Assembly: GCA_027459485.1 (NCBI GenBank)
Contig: DAIDIG010000003.1
Coordinates: 186,001-250,000, forward strand
Length of the DNA: 64,000 nt
Source: Bdellovibrionales bacterium
GTDB taxonomy: Bacteria; Bdellovibrionota; Bdellovibrionia; Bdellovibrionales; UBA1609
Reading direction: 5' to 3'
Both the position numbers and the translations under genes were made by a program. Each line of letters starts with the position of its first letter. Within the stretch, counting starts at the first letter, position 1. Positions 47,612-56,744 of this stretch are shown piece by piece. The notes under the pieces are model-generated. The model was not told where the DNA came from. It made no database searches and was given only the letters and a program-made list of their open reading frames with translations.

Positions 47612-48589
47612 ATGCAAGAGAAGCATCCGACTATGGTTCCCGTCCCCGTGCGGGACTTAATTAATGGGTCCACTTCGCCGGTGAATCTCTATGTCCGCAT
47701 CGGAACCGATAAATTCATTCTCATCGAAAAAGCAGGGGTAAAAACCAACAAAGATCGCCTCCAATCTTATGAAGATAAAACGGTCGAATATTTATGGGTT
47801 AAACGTGACGAGTACACCCAACTCGTCGACAACAACATCGCGATCGCGGGCGTCATGGTCAATCAGCAGAGCCTCTCGATTGCGCAAAAAACTCAGATTT
47901 TGTCGCAAGCGGCCGCCGGTGTTTTTGCTGAACTTGAGCATATAGGTCTTGGGTTTGAAACGTACTCTCATGCCCGCCAGATAGTCGAAGCAACTGTTGC
48001 GCTCGCCGAAAATACCGACAATTTGAGCCACCTGCTTAGTAGCCTCAACGATTGCTCAGATGAGCTATTGCGCCATTCAATGGCTGTGTCGAGCATCAGC
48101 GTCTTGATCGCTAATGCGCTCAATTGGGAAAACAAACAGACGGTCGAAAAACTGGCGCTCGGCGCGCTTCTTCACGACATCGGCCTAAAAGCTTTGCCAC
48201 CCGAACTGATTACCAAACCGCGGGCACTGATGTCGTTTGAAGAAATTCAATTGTACGAACAACATCCGTACAAAGGGATGCAAATGCTTCTCAATTTGGG
48301 GATGGTGCCCGACGACGTGGTAGCCATCGTTTACGAGCATCATGAAAATGCGATCGGCCAGGGGTACCCACGAAAGCTGCGCAATATCAAAATGCACCCG
48401 CTCGCCAAAGTAGTCGCGCTTGCCAACGACTTCTGCGAACTCACAGTGCGTAGCACGAATAACCACGCGAAATCACCCAGAGAAGCACTCAAAACAATCG
48501 AAATAACCATGGGGCAGCCCCACAATAAAGAGGCATTTCGCGCTCTTCAACTGGTCGTGAACAAAGAATTCGCCAAAGCGGCGTCTTAA
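47612..48589 (+). CDS. HD-GYP domain protein
   Basis: 325 residues. Residues 1-150 are an N-terminal region of unknown fold. From residue 150 the HD-GYP domain follows: L-L-H-D-I-G-L-K-A-L-P, H-P-Y-K-G, H-H-E-N-A-I-G-Q-G-Y-P. The HD and GYP motifs look intact, so hydrolysis of cyclic-di-GMP is likely; some members in this group degrade other cyclic dinucleotides. The nearby cyclase and cNMP-binding genes are not linked. Confidence 0.88.
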   Translation: MQEKHPTMVPVPVRDLINGSTSPVNLYVRIGTDKFILIEKAGVKTNKDRLQSYEDKTVEYLWVKRDEYTQLVDNNIAIAGVMVNQQSLSIAQKTQILSQAAAGVFAELEHIGLGFETYSHARQIVEATVALAENTDNLSHLLSSLNDCSDELLRHSMAVSSISVLIANALNWENKQTVEKLALGALLHDIGLKALPPELITKPRALMSFEEIQLYEQHPYKGMQMLLNLGMVPDDVVAIVYEHHENAIGQGYPRKLRNIKMHPLAKVVALANDFCELTVRSTNNHAKSPREALKTIEITMGQPHNKEAFRALQLVVNKEFAKAAS

Positions 48590-48608
48590 ATGCTATGACT
48601 GCGAACGT

Positions 48609-49550
48609 ATGTCGATTCAGGTTATTAGTTTTTACCGGTTTCAGACCTTTGATCCCGACCGGGTTCAAGAGCTAACAGTCGAAATCGCGAAATTGCGAGG
48701 CGATTTCAATATTCGGGGCCTTTTTATTCTTGGCGCCGAGGGTGTCAATTGTACGTTTTCGATCGCTCCTGACCAGGCAGACCAGGCAAAGGCAAAATTT
48801 CGAAATTGGTTTGGTGATGTCACGTTTAAGGACAGCTTCTGCGCGAAACATCCGTTCGATGATCTAAAAGTCAAAGTTCGCGACGAAATCGTCACGGCTC
48901 ATCGGCCGCATTTGCGCCCTACAAATCAGCCCCATCGGCACATTTCTCCGACGGAGTGGCAGCAAAAAATGAACGATCCGGATGTTGTCGTGATAGATAC
49001 TCGTAACCGCTACGAATACGATATCGGTCATTTTCAAGGAGCGCTCAACCCCGATACGCGTGAGTTTGGGTCCTTCCCGCAATGGTTATCGAAGTCAGGA
49101 TTGCCCAAAGACAAAAAGATTTTAATTTACTGCACAGGCGGCATTCGCTGCGAAAAGGCCATTTTAGAAATGGAAGAGCAAGGCTACCGTGACGTCTACC
49201 AACTTGACGGCGGCATTCTCAATTATTTGAGCGAGCGGCAAAAGCAAAATTTCACCAATAATTTTGAGGGCGAATGCTTCGTTTTCGATTATCGCGTAGC
49301 GGTCGATGACAAATTGGCGCCCACTCAAACATACAAGCTCTGCCCACACTGCGGCCAACCGGCGCAAGAAAAAATCGACTGCATTCAATGCGGCTCAAAC
49401 GCCATTGTTTGCGCCACCTGTTTGGACGAATCCGATCGTCACACGTGCTCGAAAAATTGCGCGCACCATTTTCGCATGGGGCACCGATCACGCCGGCAAC
49501 CAACCGCGAAGACCGGCAACTCCGGCCATGTTTCAGTTGACTCGAAGTGA
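48609..49550 (+). CDS. trhO: tRNA uridine(34) hydroxylase TrhO (rhodanese family)
   Basis: 313 residues of the YceA/TrhO family, which makes 5-hydroxyuridine at tRNA position 34 using oxygen. An N-terminal ferredoxin-like region (residues 1-95), a rhodanese domain with Y-C-T-G-G-I-R-C-E-K-A (the reactive Cys) and a C-terminal Cys-rich tail with about 12 Cys (C-P-H-C-G, C-I-Q-C-G, C-A-T-C) that may bind zinc. The last 20 residues are basic. The initiator tRNA follows. Confidence 0.92.
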   Translation: MSIQVISFYRFQTFDPDRVQELTVEIAKLRGDFNIRGLFILGAEGVNCTFSIAPDQADQAKAKFRNWFGDVTFKDSFCAKHPFDDLKVKVRDEIVTAHRPHLRPTNQPHRHISPTEWQQKMNDPDVVVIDTRNRYEYDIGHFQGALNPDTREFGSFPQWLSKSGLPKDKKILIYCTGGIRCEKAILEMEEQGYRDVYQLDGGILNYLSERQKQNFTNNFEGECFVFDYRVAVDDKLAPTQTYKLCPHCGQPAQEKIDCIQCGSNAIVCATCLDESDRHTCSKNCAHHFRMGHRSRRQPTAKTGNSGHVSVDSK

Positions 49551-49580
49551 TTCGCCCCATAGAGTGACCACCTAATCTGA

Positions 49581-49654
<74 letters not shown>

Positions 49655-49657
<3 letters not shown>

Positions 49658-49678
49658 ATTTTCGGCCCCGGAAATTGG
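49655..49678. repeat. Inverted repeat abutting the tRNA 3' end
   Basis: CCAATTT and AAATTGG form a 7-bp stem with a G/C-rich centre (CGG/CCG). The first bases overlap the CCA of the tRNA. It may be a terminator or part of an attachment site, but no T tract follows. After it the sequence GGATTTGAACC is the reverse complement of the tRNA T-arm, which could reflect an old att duplication or chance. Confidence 0.45.
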
Positions 49679-49820
49679 ATTTGAACCCCAGACTACCGCA
49701 GCTTCAACTTAACCCTCAGAAACCACTGACAAATAAACAATAACACTTAGGAATCTACGCTTCAGCCGCTCGATATCTTACATTTTTCGAAGTAGCCCAA
49801 GGTCGCCAAGAGTAGCCGTA

Positions 49821-49904
49821 AAATGCTGCTACAAAGCTGCTAAACACGGACCCACCGGTTTAGCAGCATAAAACTATGCTGCCGCAAAATTTGTAGCAGC
49901 ATTT
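49821..49904. repeat. Cluster of nested inverted repeats around a GCAGC core
   Basis: Outer arms of 15 bp (49821-49835 and 49890-49904) are perfect inverted repeats. Inside, a 10-bp pair (49836-49845 and 49858-49867), extended by CGG/CCG after a one-base bulge, forms a 13-bp stem. A 7-bp pair at 49863-49869 and 49876-49882 competes with it. In all, six copies of a GCAGC core, many as TAGCAGCAT, lie in both directions. It is in a 307-base gap between tRNA-fMet and the next gene. It looks like a set of binding sites (integrase arms, replication or plasmid-type iterons) or a folded RNA. Nothing else is seen in the gap. Confidence 0.7.
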
Positions 49905-49964
49905 GGCAGCAAATAGCCTGACTTTCACATCCCGACAAACGCAACATACATAAGGAGGATCACC

Positions 49965-50183
49965 ATGTTTAAACTGCTATTTATACTCATCATCGTTGCT
50001 TACGCTGCTCACTTCCGCGTGAGGTTCAGCGATCTCGCCTTTTGCCATACTCGCCAATGCGTCGCCCGTATGGAGAAGGCAAAAGAAAAGATATTGGATG
50101 TCGACTGGCAGCCCGTCCATGTGTTCCCAGAGGTGGATAAGCAAATTAAACGGTGGTCGGCGGCAGATCGACAAGCGCCGTAA
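49965..50183 (+). CDS. Small membrane-anchored peptide, unknown
   Basis: 72 residues. AAGGAGG lies six bases before the ATG. The first 20 residues form a hydrophobic signal or anchor (M-F-K-L-L-F-I-L-I-I-V-A-Y-A-A-H-F), then a basic helix. No known domain. The strong ribosome-binding site favours a real gene. Confidence 0.55.
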   Translation: MFKLLFILIIVAYAAHFRVRFSDLAFCHTRQCVARMEKAKEKILDVDWQPVHVFPEVDKQIKRWSAADRQAP

Positions 50184-50228
50184 CCATGCAGGCGCTGCCT
50201 TTGTCCATCGACTAATGCGGCGCCATCC

Positions 50229-50822
50229 CTACGAAGCCATAGCGTGGCTTCTAACGAAATTAATAAGTGCGGCTCGCTGACGTTTAGTCTCTTCAATTTG
50301 AGCCCTGTGGTCAAGAATAGCCACGCAGAATTGAACGGCCTCTTCCATCACATTGGCTTCATATTCAAGCTTCCAAACTCTAGTATAAAGATCGACCTTT
50401 TTAAATAATTGATATTTAATCGGAACGCATACTTTTTCTCGTTTGCCTTGATACTTGGCCTGCGCCCTACGAATAACTTCAGTACGAAGAGTTTTAAAGT
50501 TTTCATTGCGGGTTAACCTGAGCAAAAAGAAAACTGTGCATACTTTCATGAATTCCGATTTGCTTAAATTAAACATTCTTGCTAAATCGGTAACCCGATT
50601 TAGCATGGCTTCTGAAAAATACGGTTGAAGCTCCACAATCGATTTTGAAAAACCAAGAGCCCATTTATCGATCTCAGCTTGAAGCTGAGGACCAATGGCA
50701 ACATGACCACACTTTTCACAATGCTCCGCCTTGGTCTCAAAGATTTCTCGACCCACCTTAATTTTCGTTTTTCCAAAAACCACCGAATCCGAATTACAAG
50801 ACGCGCAAATGTTCATACTCAA
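50229..50822 (-). CDS. Zinc-finger (MqsA/YgiT type) protein, possible antitoxin
   Basis: 197 residues. The first 40 residues carry C-A-S-C and C-E-K-C separated by 28 residues, the YgiT/MqsA zinc-finger pattern. The rest is helical and basic (L-A-R-M-F-N-L-S-K-S-E-F resembles a helix-turn-helix). Its start overlaps the stop of the preceding 119-residue gene (ATGA), as in toxin-antitoxin pairs with toxin first. A regulator role is plausible; antitoxin function is inference. Confidence 0.7.
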   Translation of the reverse strand: MSMNICASCNSDSVVFGKTKIKVGREIFETKAEHCEKCGHVAIGPQLQAEIDKWALGFSKSIVELQPYFSEAMLNRVTDLARMFNLSKSEFMKVCTVFFLLRLTRNENFKTLRTEVIRRAQAKYQGKREKVCVPIKYQLFKKVDLYTRVWKLEYEANVMEEAVQFCVAILDHRAQIEETKRQRAALINFVRSHAMAS

Positions 50823-51178
50823 ATCTCCTCATCTTCGCGCAATGATTGTATCTCAAGCTTGAGAGTCCAGTCGTCAGCGAAGAATCCTTTGAAGTAAAGT
50901 TTCAAGTTCGCTCCCATAATTGTAGCCGAATATTTGAACTCAACTACAAACTTGTTCCCGGCACCGCCTGACTTTCTTTGCGCGTATGAACAGGGGTGTG
51001 TGTCCGGAAGATCGAGAATCGGGCTCAAAAACTCCCAGCCACTAATGTTGGGTTTATCTTTCCGAGTCCACAATTTGTAATGTCCCTCTTTGAGACAAAC
51101 CTGAACTCTCGCAAAAGTTGTCTGGGCAGCGAGGTATTTCTTCTTAAAATCATCTTCACTCACCAAAACAATCTCCAA
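50819..51178 (-). CDS. Small protein, possible toxin partner
   Basis: 119 residues, beta-rich in the second half (K-F-V-V-E-F-K-Y-S-A-T-I) with a C-terminal acidic end. No clear toxin motif is visible. Its place directly before the MqsA-type zinc-finger gene, overlapping by four bases, suggests a two-gene unit. The ribosome-binding site is poor (TGGAGATTG region). Family not recognised. Confidence 0.55.
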   Translation of the reverse strand: MEIVLVSEDDFKKKYLAAQTTFARVQVCLKEGHYKLWTRKDKPNISGWEFLSPILDLPDTHPCSYAQRKSGGAGNKFVVEFKYSATIMGANLKLYFKGFFADDWTLKLEIQSLREDEEI

Positions 51179-51349
51179 TCAATATACTTGAATTACCGTA
51201 CATTGTAAAGGCCAGCGATATAAACCTAAAATTCGTTAGTATTTTCAGCATATTAAAATAAATGTTGGGAGGCAACCTAAACGCAAAATCTAGAAATAGA
51301 CAAAAAGTGCAATATGCAATCGTGCAGATAGCAACAACCGCATACCATA

Positions 51350-52828
51350 TCAGTGTGATTCCGGAGGCTTCAATTCCCGCAGCCACATTTGCAGACGTTG
51401 TTTTGAGATACCTAGAAGGCGGGCGGCGGCGGCTTGGTTTTGATGGGTATATTCAAGGGCCGTTTCGATGTAGAGAAGCTGCCGCTCTTTCGATGCTTTG
51501 TCGTAATTGAAGTCGCCATTTTTTATTCTTTCAAGAATGATGTTTTTGATTTGCCTAGGTGATAAATTCGTTTCGCCGGCCAGTTTGCCAGCGACGCCGT
51601 TGCCACCATTTGCGCCGGCGCAATTGGCTCCGGCGCCATCCATGAACGCACTCAACTCTTCTGGTTTAAGTTTCCACGCCTCCCAGAGACTCGGGGTCAA
51701 AACCGGCTGAACGGGATCAATCATCGGCGCAACAGACGTTACAAAGGTCATAAGCTGCCTGACATTACCGGGCCACTCAAACGCAATGATTTCTTTTAGA
51801 AGATCATGGGATATTTCGACATTTCGTAAACCTTCGGATTTAAAAAAGTGTAACATTAAGCTCTCGATGTCTTCGCTTCGCTTACGAAGGGGCGGTAAAA
51901 AAATTCGGTGAACATCAAGTCTGTAAAGTAGGTCGTCACGGAAATTCTTTCTTTTGGCCTCAGCCCATAAATCGCGGTTGGTTGCAGCGATCACTCTAAA
52001 ATCAAACTTTTTTTCATGGTTCGAGCCAACAGCACGAACTGATTTTTCTTGTAAAACGCGCAATAATTTTGGCTGAAATTCAAGCGTGAGCTCGCCAATT
52101 TCATCTAGAAAAATATCTCCACCATTGGCCGCTTCAAATAAGCCCATGCGCCGCTCAGTTGCTCCTGTAAACGCATTTTTTTCGTGGCCAAAAAGCTCGC
52201 TTTCAATAAGTGTCGCTGCAATGGCGCCGCAGTTGACCTTAATGAATGGCCTGTGCTCGTCGCCAAAAGCGGCCCAAATGGCGCGCGCCGCGAGTTCTTT
52301 TCCTGTGCCCGATGCACCAAAAATTAAAAATGGACCATCCGTTTTGCCAATGACTTCGATTCGATGATGAAGTTCTTCGTTAAATTTTGATGGCCCTCGA
52401 TATTTTAAGTAAGACTCGCAAAGTTTTGGATTCATCTTCGGCTCTCTCGATAGCAATTCGGCTTCTTTTTTTCGCCACACGGCCGCATTATTGAGCTTAT
52501 GTCGATAGGCCGACTCATCGAGCGTTCCCTTGACAAGATAATCGACAGCACCTAGTTCGAGACACTGACGCTGAATCTCGTCGTCATCGAGCCCCGACAT
52601 CATAATGATCGGTAAAAGTGGATCAATTTCTCGCGCCTTTTTTAATACGTCGACGCCGGTCAACTTTCCCTTTAACCGAATATCGAGAAATAAAACGTTA
52701 AAACCTTGGGCCTTAATAAGTTTGAGTGCTTCTTCGCCCGTTTCGGCTGACGTCACGTCGCTATCACTAAATGTGAATTGCATCGTTTTCTGAACAAGAT
52801 CGTCATCGTCAACAATTAAAATTTTCAT
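51350..52828 (-). CDS. Sigma-54-dependent response regulator (NtrC type)
   Basis: 492 residues. A receiver domain (phosphoacceptor Asp 49, D-D-D at 7-9, K100 region) precedes an AAA+ central domain with Walker A G-A-S-G-T-G-K-E at 171-178, and a C-terminal Fis-type helix-turn-helix (A-A-R-L-L-G-I-S-K-Q-R-L). The loop that contacts sigma-54 reads N-A-F-T-G-A rather than G-A-F-T-G-A (218-223). It overlaps by four bases with the kinase gene upstream, so they form a two-component system. Confidence 0.92.
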   Translation of the reverse strand: MKILIVDDDDLVQKTMQFTFSDSDVTSAETGEEALKLIKAQGFNVLFLDIRLKGKLTGVDVLKKAREIDPLLPIIMMSGLDDDEIQRQCLELGAVDYLVKGTLDESAYRHKLNNAAVWRKKEAELLSREPKMNPKLCESYLKYRGPSKFNEELHHRIEVIGKTDGPFLIFGASGTGKELAARAIWAAFGDEHRPFIKVNCGAIAATLIESELFGHEKNAFTGATERRMGLFEAANGGDIFLDEIGELTLEFQPKLLRVLQEKSVRAVGSNHEKKFDFRVIAATNRDLWAEAKRKNFRDDLLYRLDVHRIFLPPLRKRSEDIESLMLHFFKSEGLRNVEISHDLLKEIIAFEWPGNVRQLMTFVTSVAPMIDPVQPVLTPSLWEAWKLKPEELSAFMDGAGANCAGANGGNGVAGKLAGETNLSPRQIKNIILERIKNGDFNYDKASKERQLLYIETALEYTHQNQAAAARLLGISKQRLQMWLRELKPPESH

Positions 52829-54672
52829 TGGGGAATCTCCACCACAAAAGTTGAGCCCATGCCTTTATTTGAATAGACCTCCACACGCCCACCATGCAGG
52901 CGCGCAATACGCTCAACAATTGAAAGCCCAAGACCTGTTCCCTTTGACCTATCGGTCGTAAAATACGGATCAAAAATATGCGCAATGTCTGTCTTATCGA
53001 TGCCGATTCCAAAATCGTGAACGCTAAAAATAAATTTTTGATCGACATATTTGGCGTTAATTGAAATTGACGATTTCTCAGGTGACGCGCGAATGGCGTT
53101 TTGTACGAGATTTTGAACAAGGCGTTTCATACTGACTGGGTCAAGAACGACTGTTTGATCTGGCACATTAATTTGAAGCTCAATGTTTTTCTCGCGAAGT
53201 TCAGTTGCAAGATCGAACTTAATATCGTCAAAAAACTTCGTCGCACTGACGGATTCTTTGGTATTGATTTGTCCTTTTGCATAATTGAATAATTCTTGGA
53301 TTCGATCTGTCACAGTCCGCGCTTTTGACTCGACGTCAATCAAAACCGTTTTCATGAACTCGGGATCGTTACCATGAAGAGCCACTCCCGCCGCATCCCT
53401 GAGGGCCGCAAGTGGTGACTTAATGTCGTGAGAAAACTCCATTGCAATTCGCCCTAAGATCGCGTCTTTTTCATTTTCAGCCTTACTTCTTTTAAGCGCT
53501 TCAAAACTTCGAATGCTTCGAAAGATGTGAACGAGCGCAAACACAAATGCAAGAGGAACCAAATAGAATTTAACCGTGTAGATACCATGAAAAATTCCCC
53601 AAAAAATGCCCGTATCCCAAATTTGAAATGCCGATAATATGAGAAACGTAACGCCCAAAAGTTCAACATCCATATACCGCTTCGATAGAAGTTTTCGGTT
53701 TTCGTTCCAGTAATACGCGGCCGAGATAAACCCCGCAATCGGTACGCCAATTATAAGAGGCGCATACGTGCGAATGGCTTCGACGAACTCTGGATACTCG
53801 GCATGACGTAAAAATAGAGCCAACATCCAGAAGAGATAAAGGATAAAGCCTGAGCGCATCGTTTGCAGAATCCATCGTCTAATGGGCAAAAGACTATTGA
53901 TGCATTCAAGGAGCGACCAATCGGCTAAAATTCGAAGGCTAAAGTGAATGGCGCTTGCCGTGTGAACGGGCAAAAACTCGCGCGGTAAATATGAAAAACT
54001 AAGTAAAAAGGCCGCCTCAAAGAGCGCAAATATTCCAAACAAAAAAATTGCCCGGTCAAAATTTGATAGCTGCCAAGAGATAAGCGCCAAAAGCCCTAAG
54101 ATCGAGAGCACAAGGGCTTGCATAAGAGGCGAAACGACAGTGTCCATGGCCATCGCACGCGCGGTCGTGGTCACGGCCGCATAATCGCCGATAAAAACAT
54201 GCCGACTTGGAACGCCAAACCCAAGTCCGTATAAACTTTCGGCGTCAAGCTTAACCGTGAGTGACCGGCGATCAGACCACCGACCAGACGGCAGCTCAAC
54301 AAATAGTGGATGATACCGAGCAAGCGATTTGTAGCCATCGGCATAACCCTGCTCTTTTACGAGATGACCATCTAAGTACACTTTTGAAAGATCGCCGACT
54401 TGGCCGAAATAAAGATAACAAGGAATTTTGTGGCATACGGCGGGCACTTCAAAAGTGCGGGTGAACGAAGCCTTGGCCCCGCGCTTATCATCGGTGAAAC
54501 TATCAAGCACGAGAGGTAGCGTTTGATTTTTTAGTTCATGATCATTTACAAAAACGGTCCAGTGATCTTTTAAATTTCCAAAAATTTGACCCCGAACACG
54601 AAATGTTTCGTAGGTAAAGTGAGTAACCAAATAAATCGCAAATAACGCAGCGATTGCGCTTAAATATTTCAT
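52825..54672 (-). CDS. 7TM-type sensor histidine kinase
   Basis: 615 residues. A signal helix and an extracytoplasmic beta-sandwich (residues 25-165) are followed by about seven membrane helices (residues 175-385), an arrangement like 7TMR-DISM receptors. The kinase core has F-S-H-D-I-K-S-P-L with phospho-His 415, then N-L-V-Q-N-A-I-R-A-S, D-F-G-I-G-I-D and G-T-G-L-G-L-S-I-V of the ATPase. It overlaps its response-regulator gene and starts three bases after the methyltransferase stop. The ligand is unknown. Confidence 0.9.
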   Translation of the reverse strand: MKYLSAIAALFAIYLVTHFTYETFRVRGQIFGNLKDHWTVFVNDHELKNQTLPLVLDSFTDDKRGAKASFTRTFEVPAVCHKIPCYLYFGQVGDLSKVYLDGHLVKEQGYADGYKSLARYHPLFVELPSGRWSDRRSLTVKLDAESLYGLGFGVPSRHVFIGDYAAVTTTARAMAMDTVVSPLMQALVLSILGLLALISWQLSNFDRAIFLFGIFALFEAAFLLSFSYLPREFLPVHTASAIHFSLRILADWSLLECINSLLPIRRWILQTMRSGFILYLFWMLALFLRHAEYPEFVEAIRTYAPLIIGVPIAGFISAAYYWNENRKLLSKRYMDVELLGVTFLILSAFQIWDTGIFWGIFHGIYTVKFYLVPLAFVFALVHIFRSIRSFEALKRSKAENEKDAILGRIAMEFSHDIKSPLAALRDAAGVALHGNDPEFMKTVLIDVESKARTVTDRIQELFNYAKGQINTKESVSATKFFDDIKFDLATELREKNIELQINVPDQTVVLDPVSMKRLVQNLVQNAIRASPEKSSISINAKYVDQKFIFSVHDFGIGIDKTDIAHIFDPYFTTDRSKGTGLGLSIVERIARLHGGRVEVYSNKGMGSTFVVEIPQ

Positions 54673-54675
54673 CGT

Positions 54676-55434
54676 TTACATGCGATCACTCCCACGGACT
54701 CTCGACCATCTAACTGCAAATCTTGCGAAAAATTCGTCCCACGCTTTCAACGCTGATCGTTCGATGTCAAATCCGGCATCGCGAAAGACTTTTGATAAAA
54801 CGGTATCATCAAGAAGGTGCATTTGTTTTGGTAGAAATTGAGCGCGCTCAGGTGCGTGAGCTGCCACATCGTCAATGAACCCTGGGAATTCAACTCCGTC
54901 TTGGCGGCGCTTTTCGTATGTCGGGATGAACGACTGAAAATTACGCAAATAAGGAGTTTCAGAGACGACAAAAACCCTTCCGCTATTTTTAGTTTTATTA
55001 AAACACCAGCGCGCTGTTTGTTTTAACTTTTCGCCATCAAAAAAATGAAGCACTCGGCAGATCAAAATATTATCCAGAGAATTGTTTTCTAAATCTTTGA
55101 ATGCGTCCGGAAAGTCACCATGCTTTGTGATAAGTCGGGCCGCAATTCCTAATTTAACCGCTTCTTTTCGGAGTAGAAATAGGTGACTTGGGTCAAGATC
55201 AATTGCGAGCACCGTTGATTCGGAGTCTTTAAGTGCCTCAAGTGTCGCAATACCAAACGCGCACCCGATATCGGCGTTAAGGCCAAGTGATCGCTTGCAA
55301 GCGTCAGCCCATGCTTTAGAAAACTCATCGAGATAGGTTGTCATGTATCCTGTGTTGTTAAGCGTTTTTACGAAGCCAAATGCATCTGGCTCTGGTATAT
55401 CGATGTCATTGATTTCGGGCATTTTGATCGTCAC
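54676..55434 (-). CDS. SAM-dependent methyltransferase, first gene of signalling operon
   Basis: 252 residues from a GTG preceded by GGGAGA; an ATG four codons later is also possible. Motif I A-D-I-G-C-A-F-G-I-A and D-L-D-P-S-H-L (acidic loop) mark a class I fold. The C terminus ends in a basic tail. The tight link to the kinase suggests a shared pathway, such as modification of the signal or of a target, but the substrate is unknown. Confidence 0.82.
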   Translation of the reverse strand: MTIKMPEINDIDIPEPDAFGFVKTLNNTGYMTTYLDEFSKAWADACKRSLGLNADIGCAFGIATLEALKDSESTVLAIDLDPSHLFLLRKEAVKLGIAARLITKHGDFPDAFKDLENNSLDNILICRVLHFFDGEKLKQTARWCFNKTKNSGRVFVVSETPYLRNFQSFIPTYEKRRQDGVEFPGFIDDVAAHAPERAQFLPKQMHLLDDTVLSKVFRDAGFDIERSALKAWDEFFARFAVRWSRVRGSDRM

Positions 55435-55571
55435 TGGACGTCTCCCGTCACCAGGGTGGTCTAAAGAATACCTGACCCCTATGCCCAGCGATTAACTTAC
55501 GCGGGTCAAACCATAGCAAATTGGTTTATAAGAATGTAGCGAAAAGTTATACAGCCGTAGTTAAGAGAAAT

Positions 55572-56744
55572 TTACCCACGCGGAAGAACCAGCTTCGTAT
55601 AATTCTCGTCCGGCCAAATAAAAAGTGAGCGAACCTGGTCGCCTAAGTGTTTTCGCAAGCGATAGCTAGCGGTGTGGCGGACCATTCCGAAGTAGGAATT
55701 AGTGGACGACCGTAAGCGCTCTAGCGCTTCAGGGCTATACCCATTTGGGTTCATCTTCCACTGAGCCACAATACTTTTAACTCGATGACTAGTTCGCCGT
55801 CTCGGGTACCGCCGATAAGGTTTATGAAAATACCCGACAAAATCAACTCCTTGATCGATAAGGCCAAGGCGTTTCTTGAATGGGTGAAGATCGAGTTTAA
55901 GATGCTCATGCAAAAAATGGCCGATCTCATCGAAGCATTTGTTCAGATACTCAGCGGATGGGTGAAGAATCATGAAATCATCGACGTACCGATAATAATA
56001 CTTCGCCCAAAGATGATGCTTAACGAATTGATCGAGTTCATTGAGATAGACGTTAGCGAAAAACTGGCTCGTTAAATTGCCGATGGGCAATCCTTGATCG
56101 GCTGAATGATTCCAGAGGCTTTTGTGTTTCGGCACACGATTAAAAGCTTCACGCTTTGATTTTAAAAAACTATTGATTCGTGGGTCATGAAATAAAACTT
56201 GCTTTGAAAGATCAAATAGCCACGGCTCATGAATTTTCTTCGTAAGAATGTCAAAAAGCGTTGGTTTTTTGATGCTGACAAAAAAATTTCGCACATCGGC
56301 GCCGAGGTAGTATGCGGGTTCTTTCCAATTTCTTGTAATGGACCTCATTCCCGCCCAAAGTGCATTTGAGCCGGCAAGCGCCCCTCGTCCAGGAATGCAT
56401 GCGAATGTGTTGTGGATGAAGCATGGGTAAAATCTAGGGTACAGTCGATTATAGATCACATGATGAACTATGCGATCACGGAACGTCGCGGCCCATATCT
56501 CGCGGATGTGCGGTTGCTCGACCACAAATGCGACAGTCTGACCGATTTGATAATTCCCGTCGAGAAGATCCTGATAAAGGTCAAAAAGATTCCGTTCTAA
56601 ATCAAATTCGAACTCGAGCTGGTAGATCGTGTCTCGCTTGTGTTTTCGGCAGTCGAAATAGGCCTTGGCCACTTCTTCAAATGTTAACGGCAATTGACAC
56701 CCCGATAGAAGGGAAACGGGGGAGAGCTTTACTTCCGCACACAT
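55572..56744 (-). CDS. DGR reverse transcriptase
   Basis: 390 residues from the ATG at 56744, which lies inside the template repeat. The start may be further along (L-P-L-T-F-E-E starts the conserved part). Motifs: G-A-D-V-R-N-F-F with the first catalytic Asp 150; Q-G-L-P-I-G-N-L-T-S-Q at 217-227, the I-G-x-x-x-S-Q signature of diversity-generating retroelement RTs; and Y-V-D-D at 253-256. A basic C-terminal region follows. It copies the template RNA with adenine mutagenesis. It is last in the order target, avd, template, RT on this strand. Confidence 0.95.
   Translation of the reverse strand: MCAEVKLSPVSLLSGCQLPLTFEEVAKAYFDCRKHKRDTIYQLEFEFDLERNLFDLYQDLLDGNYQIGQTVAFVVEQPHIREIWAATFRDRIVHHVIYNRLYPRFYPCFIHNTFACIPGRGALAGSNALWAGMRSITRNWKEPAYYLGADVRNFFVSIKKPTLFDILTKKIHEPWLFDLSKQVLFHDPRINSFLKSKREAFNRVPKHKSLWNHSADQGLPIGNLTSQFFANVYLNELDQFVKHHLWAKYYYRYVDDFMILHPSAEYLNKCFDEIGHFLHEHLKLDLHPFKKRLGLIDQGVDFVGYFHKPYRRYPRRRTSHRVKSIVAQWKMNPNGYSPEALERLRSSTNSYFGMVRHTASYRLRKHLGDQVRSLFIWPDENYTKLVLPRG

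Noticed and set aside
49672-49692. Second tRNA or tRNA fragment after tRNA-fMet (GGATTTGAACC on the reverse strand)
   Set aside because: Only the T-loop part matches; stems for a T-arm or acceptor cannot be formed.
49821-49904. CRISPR-like repeat array
   Set aside because: The repeats are inverted, overlapping and irregular in spacing, with no spacers.
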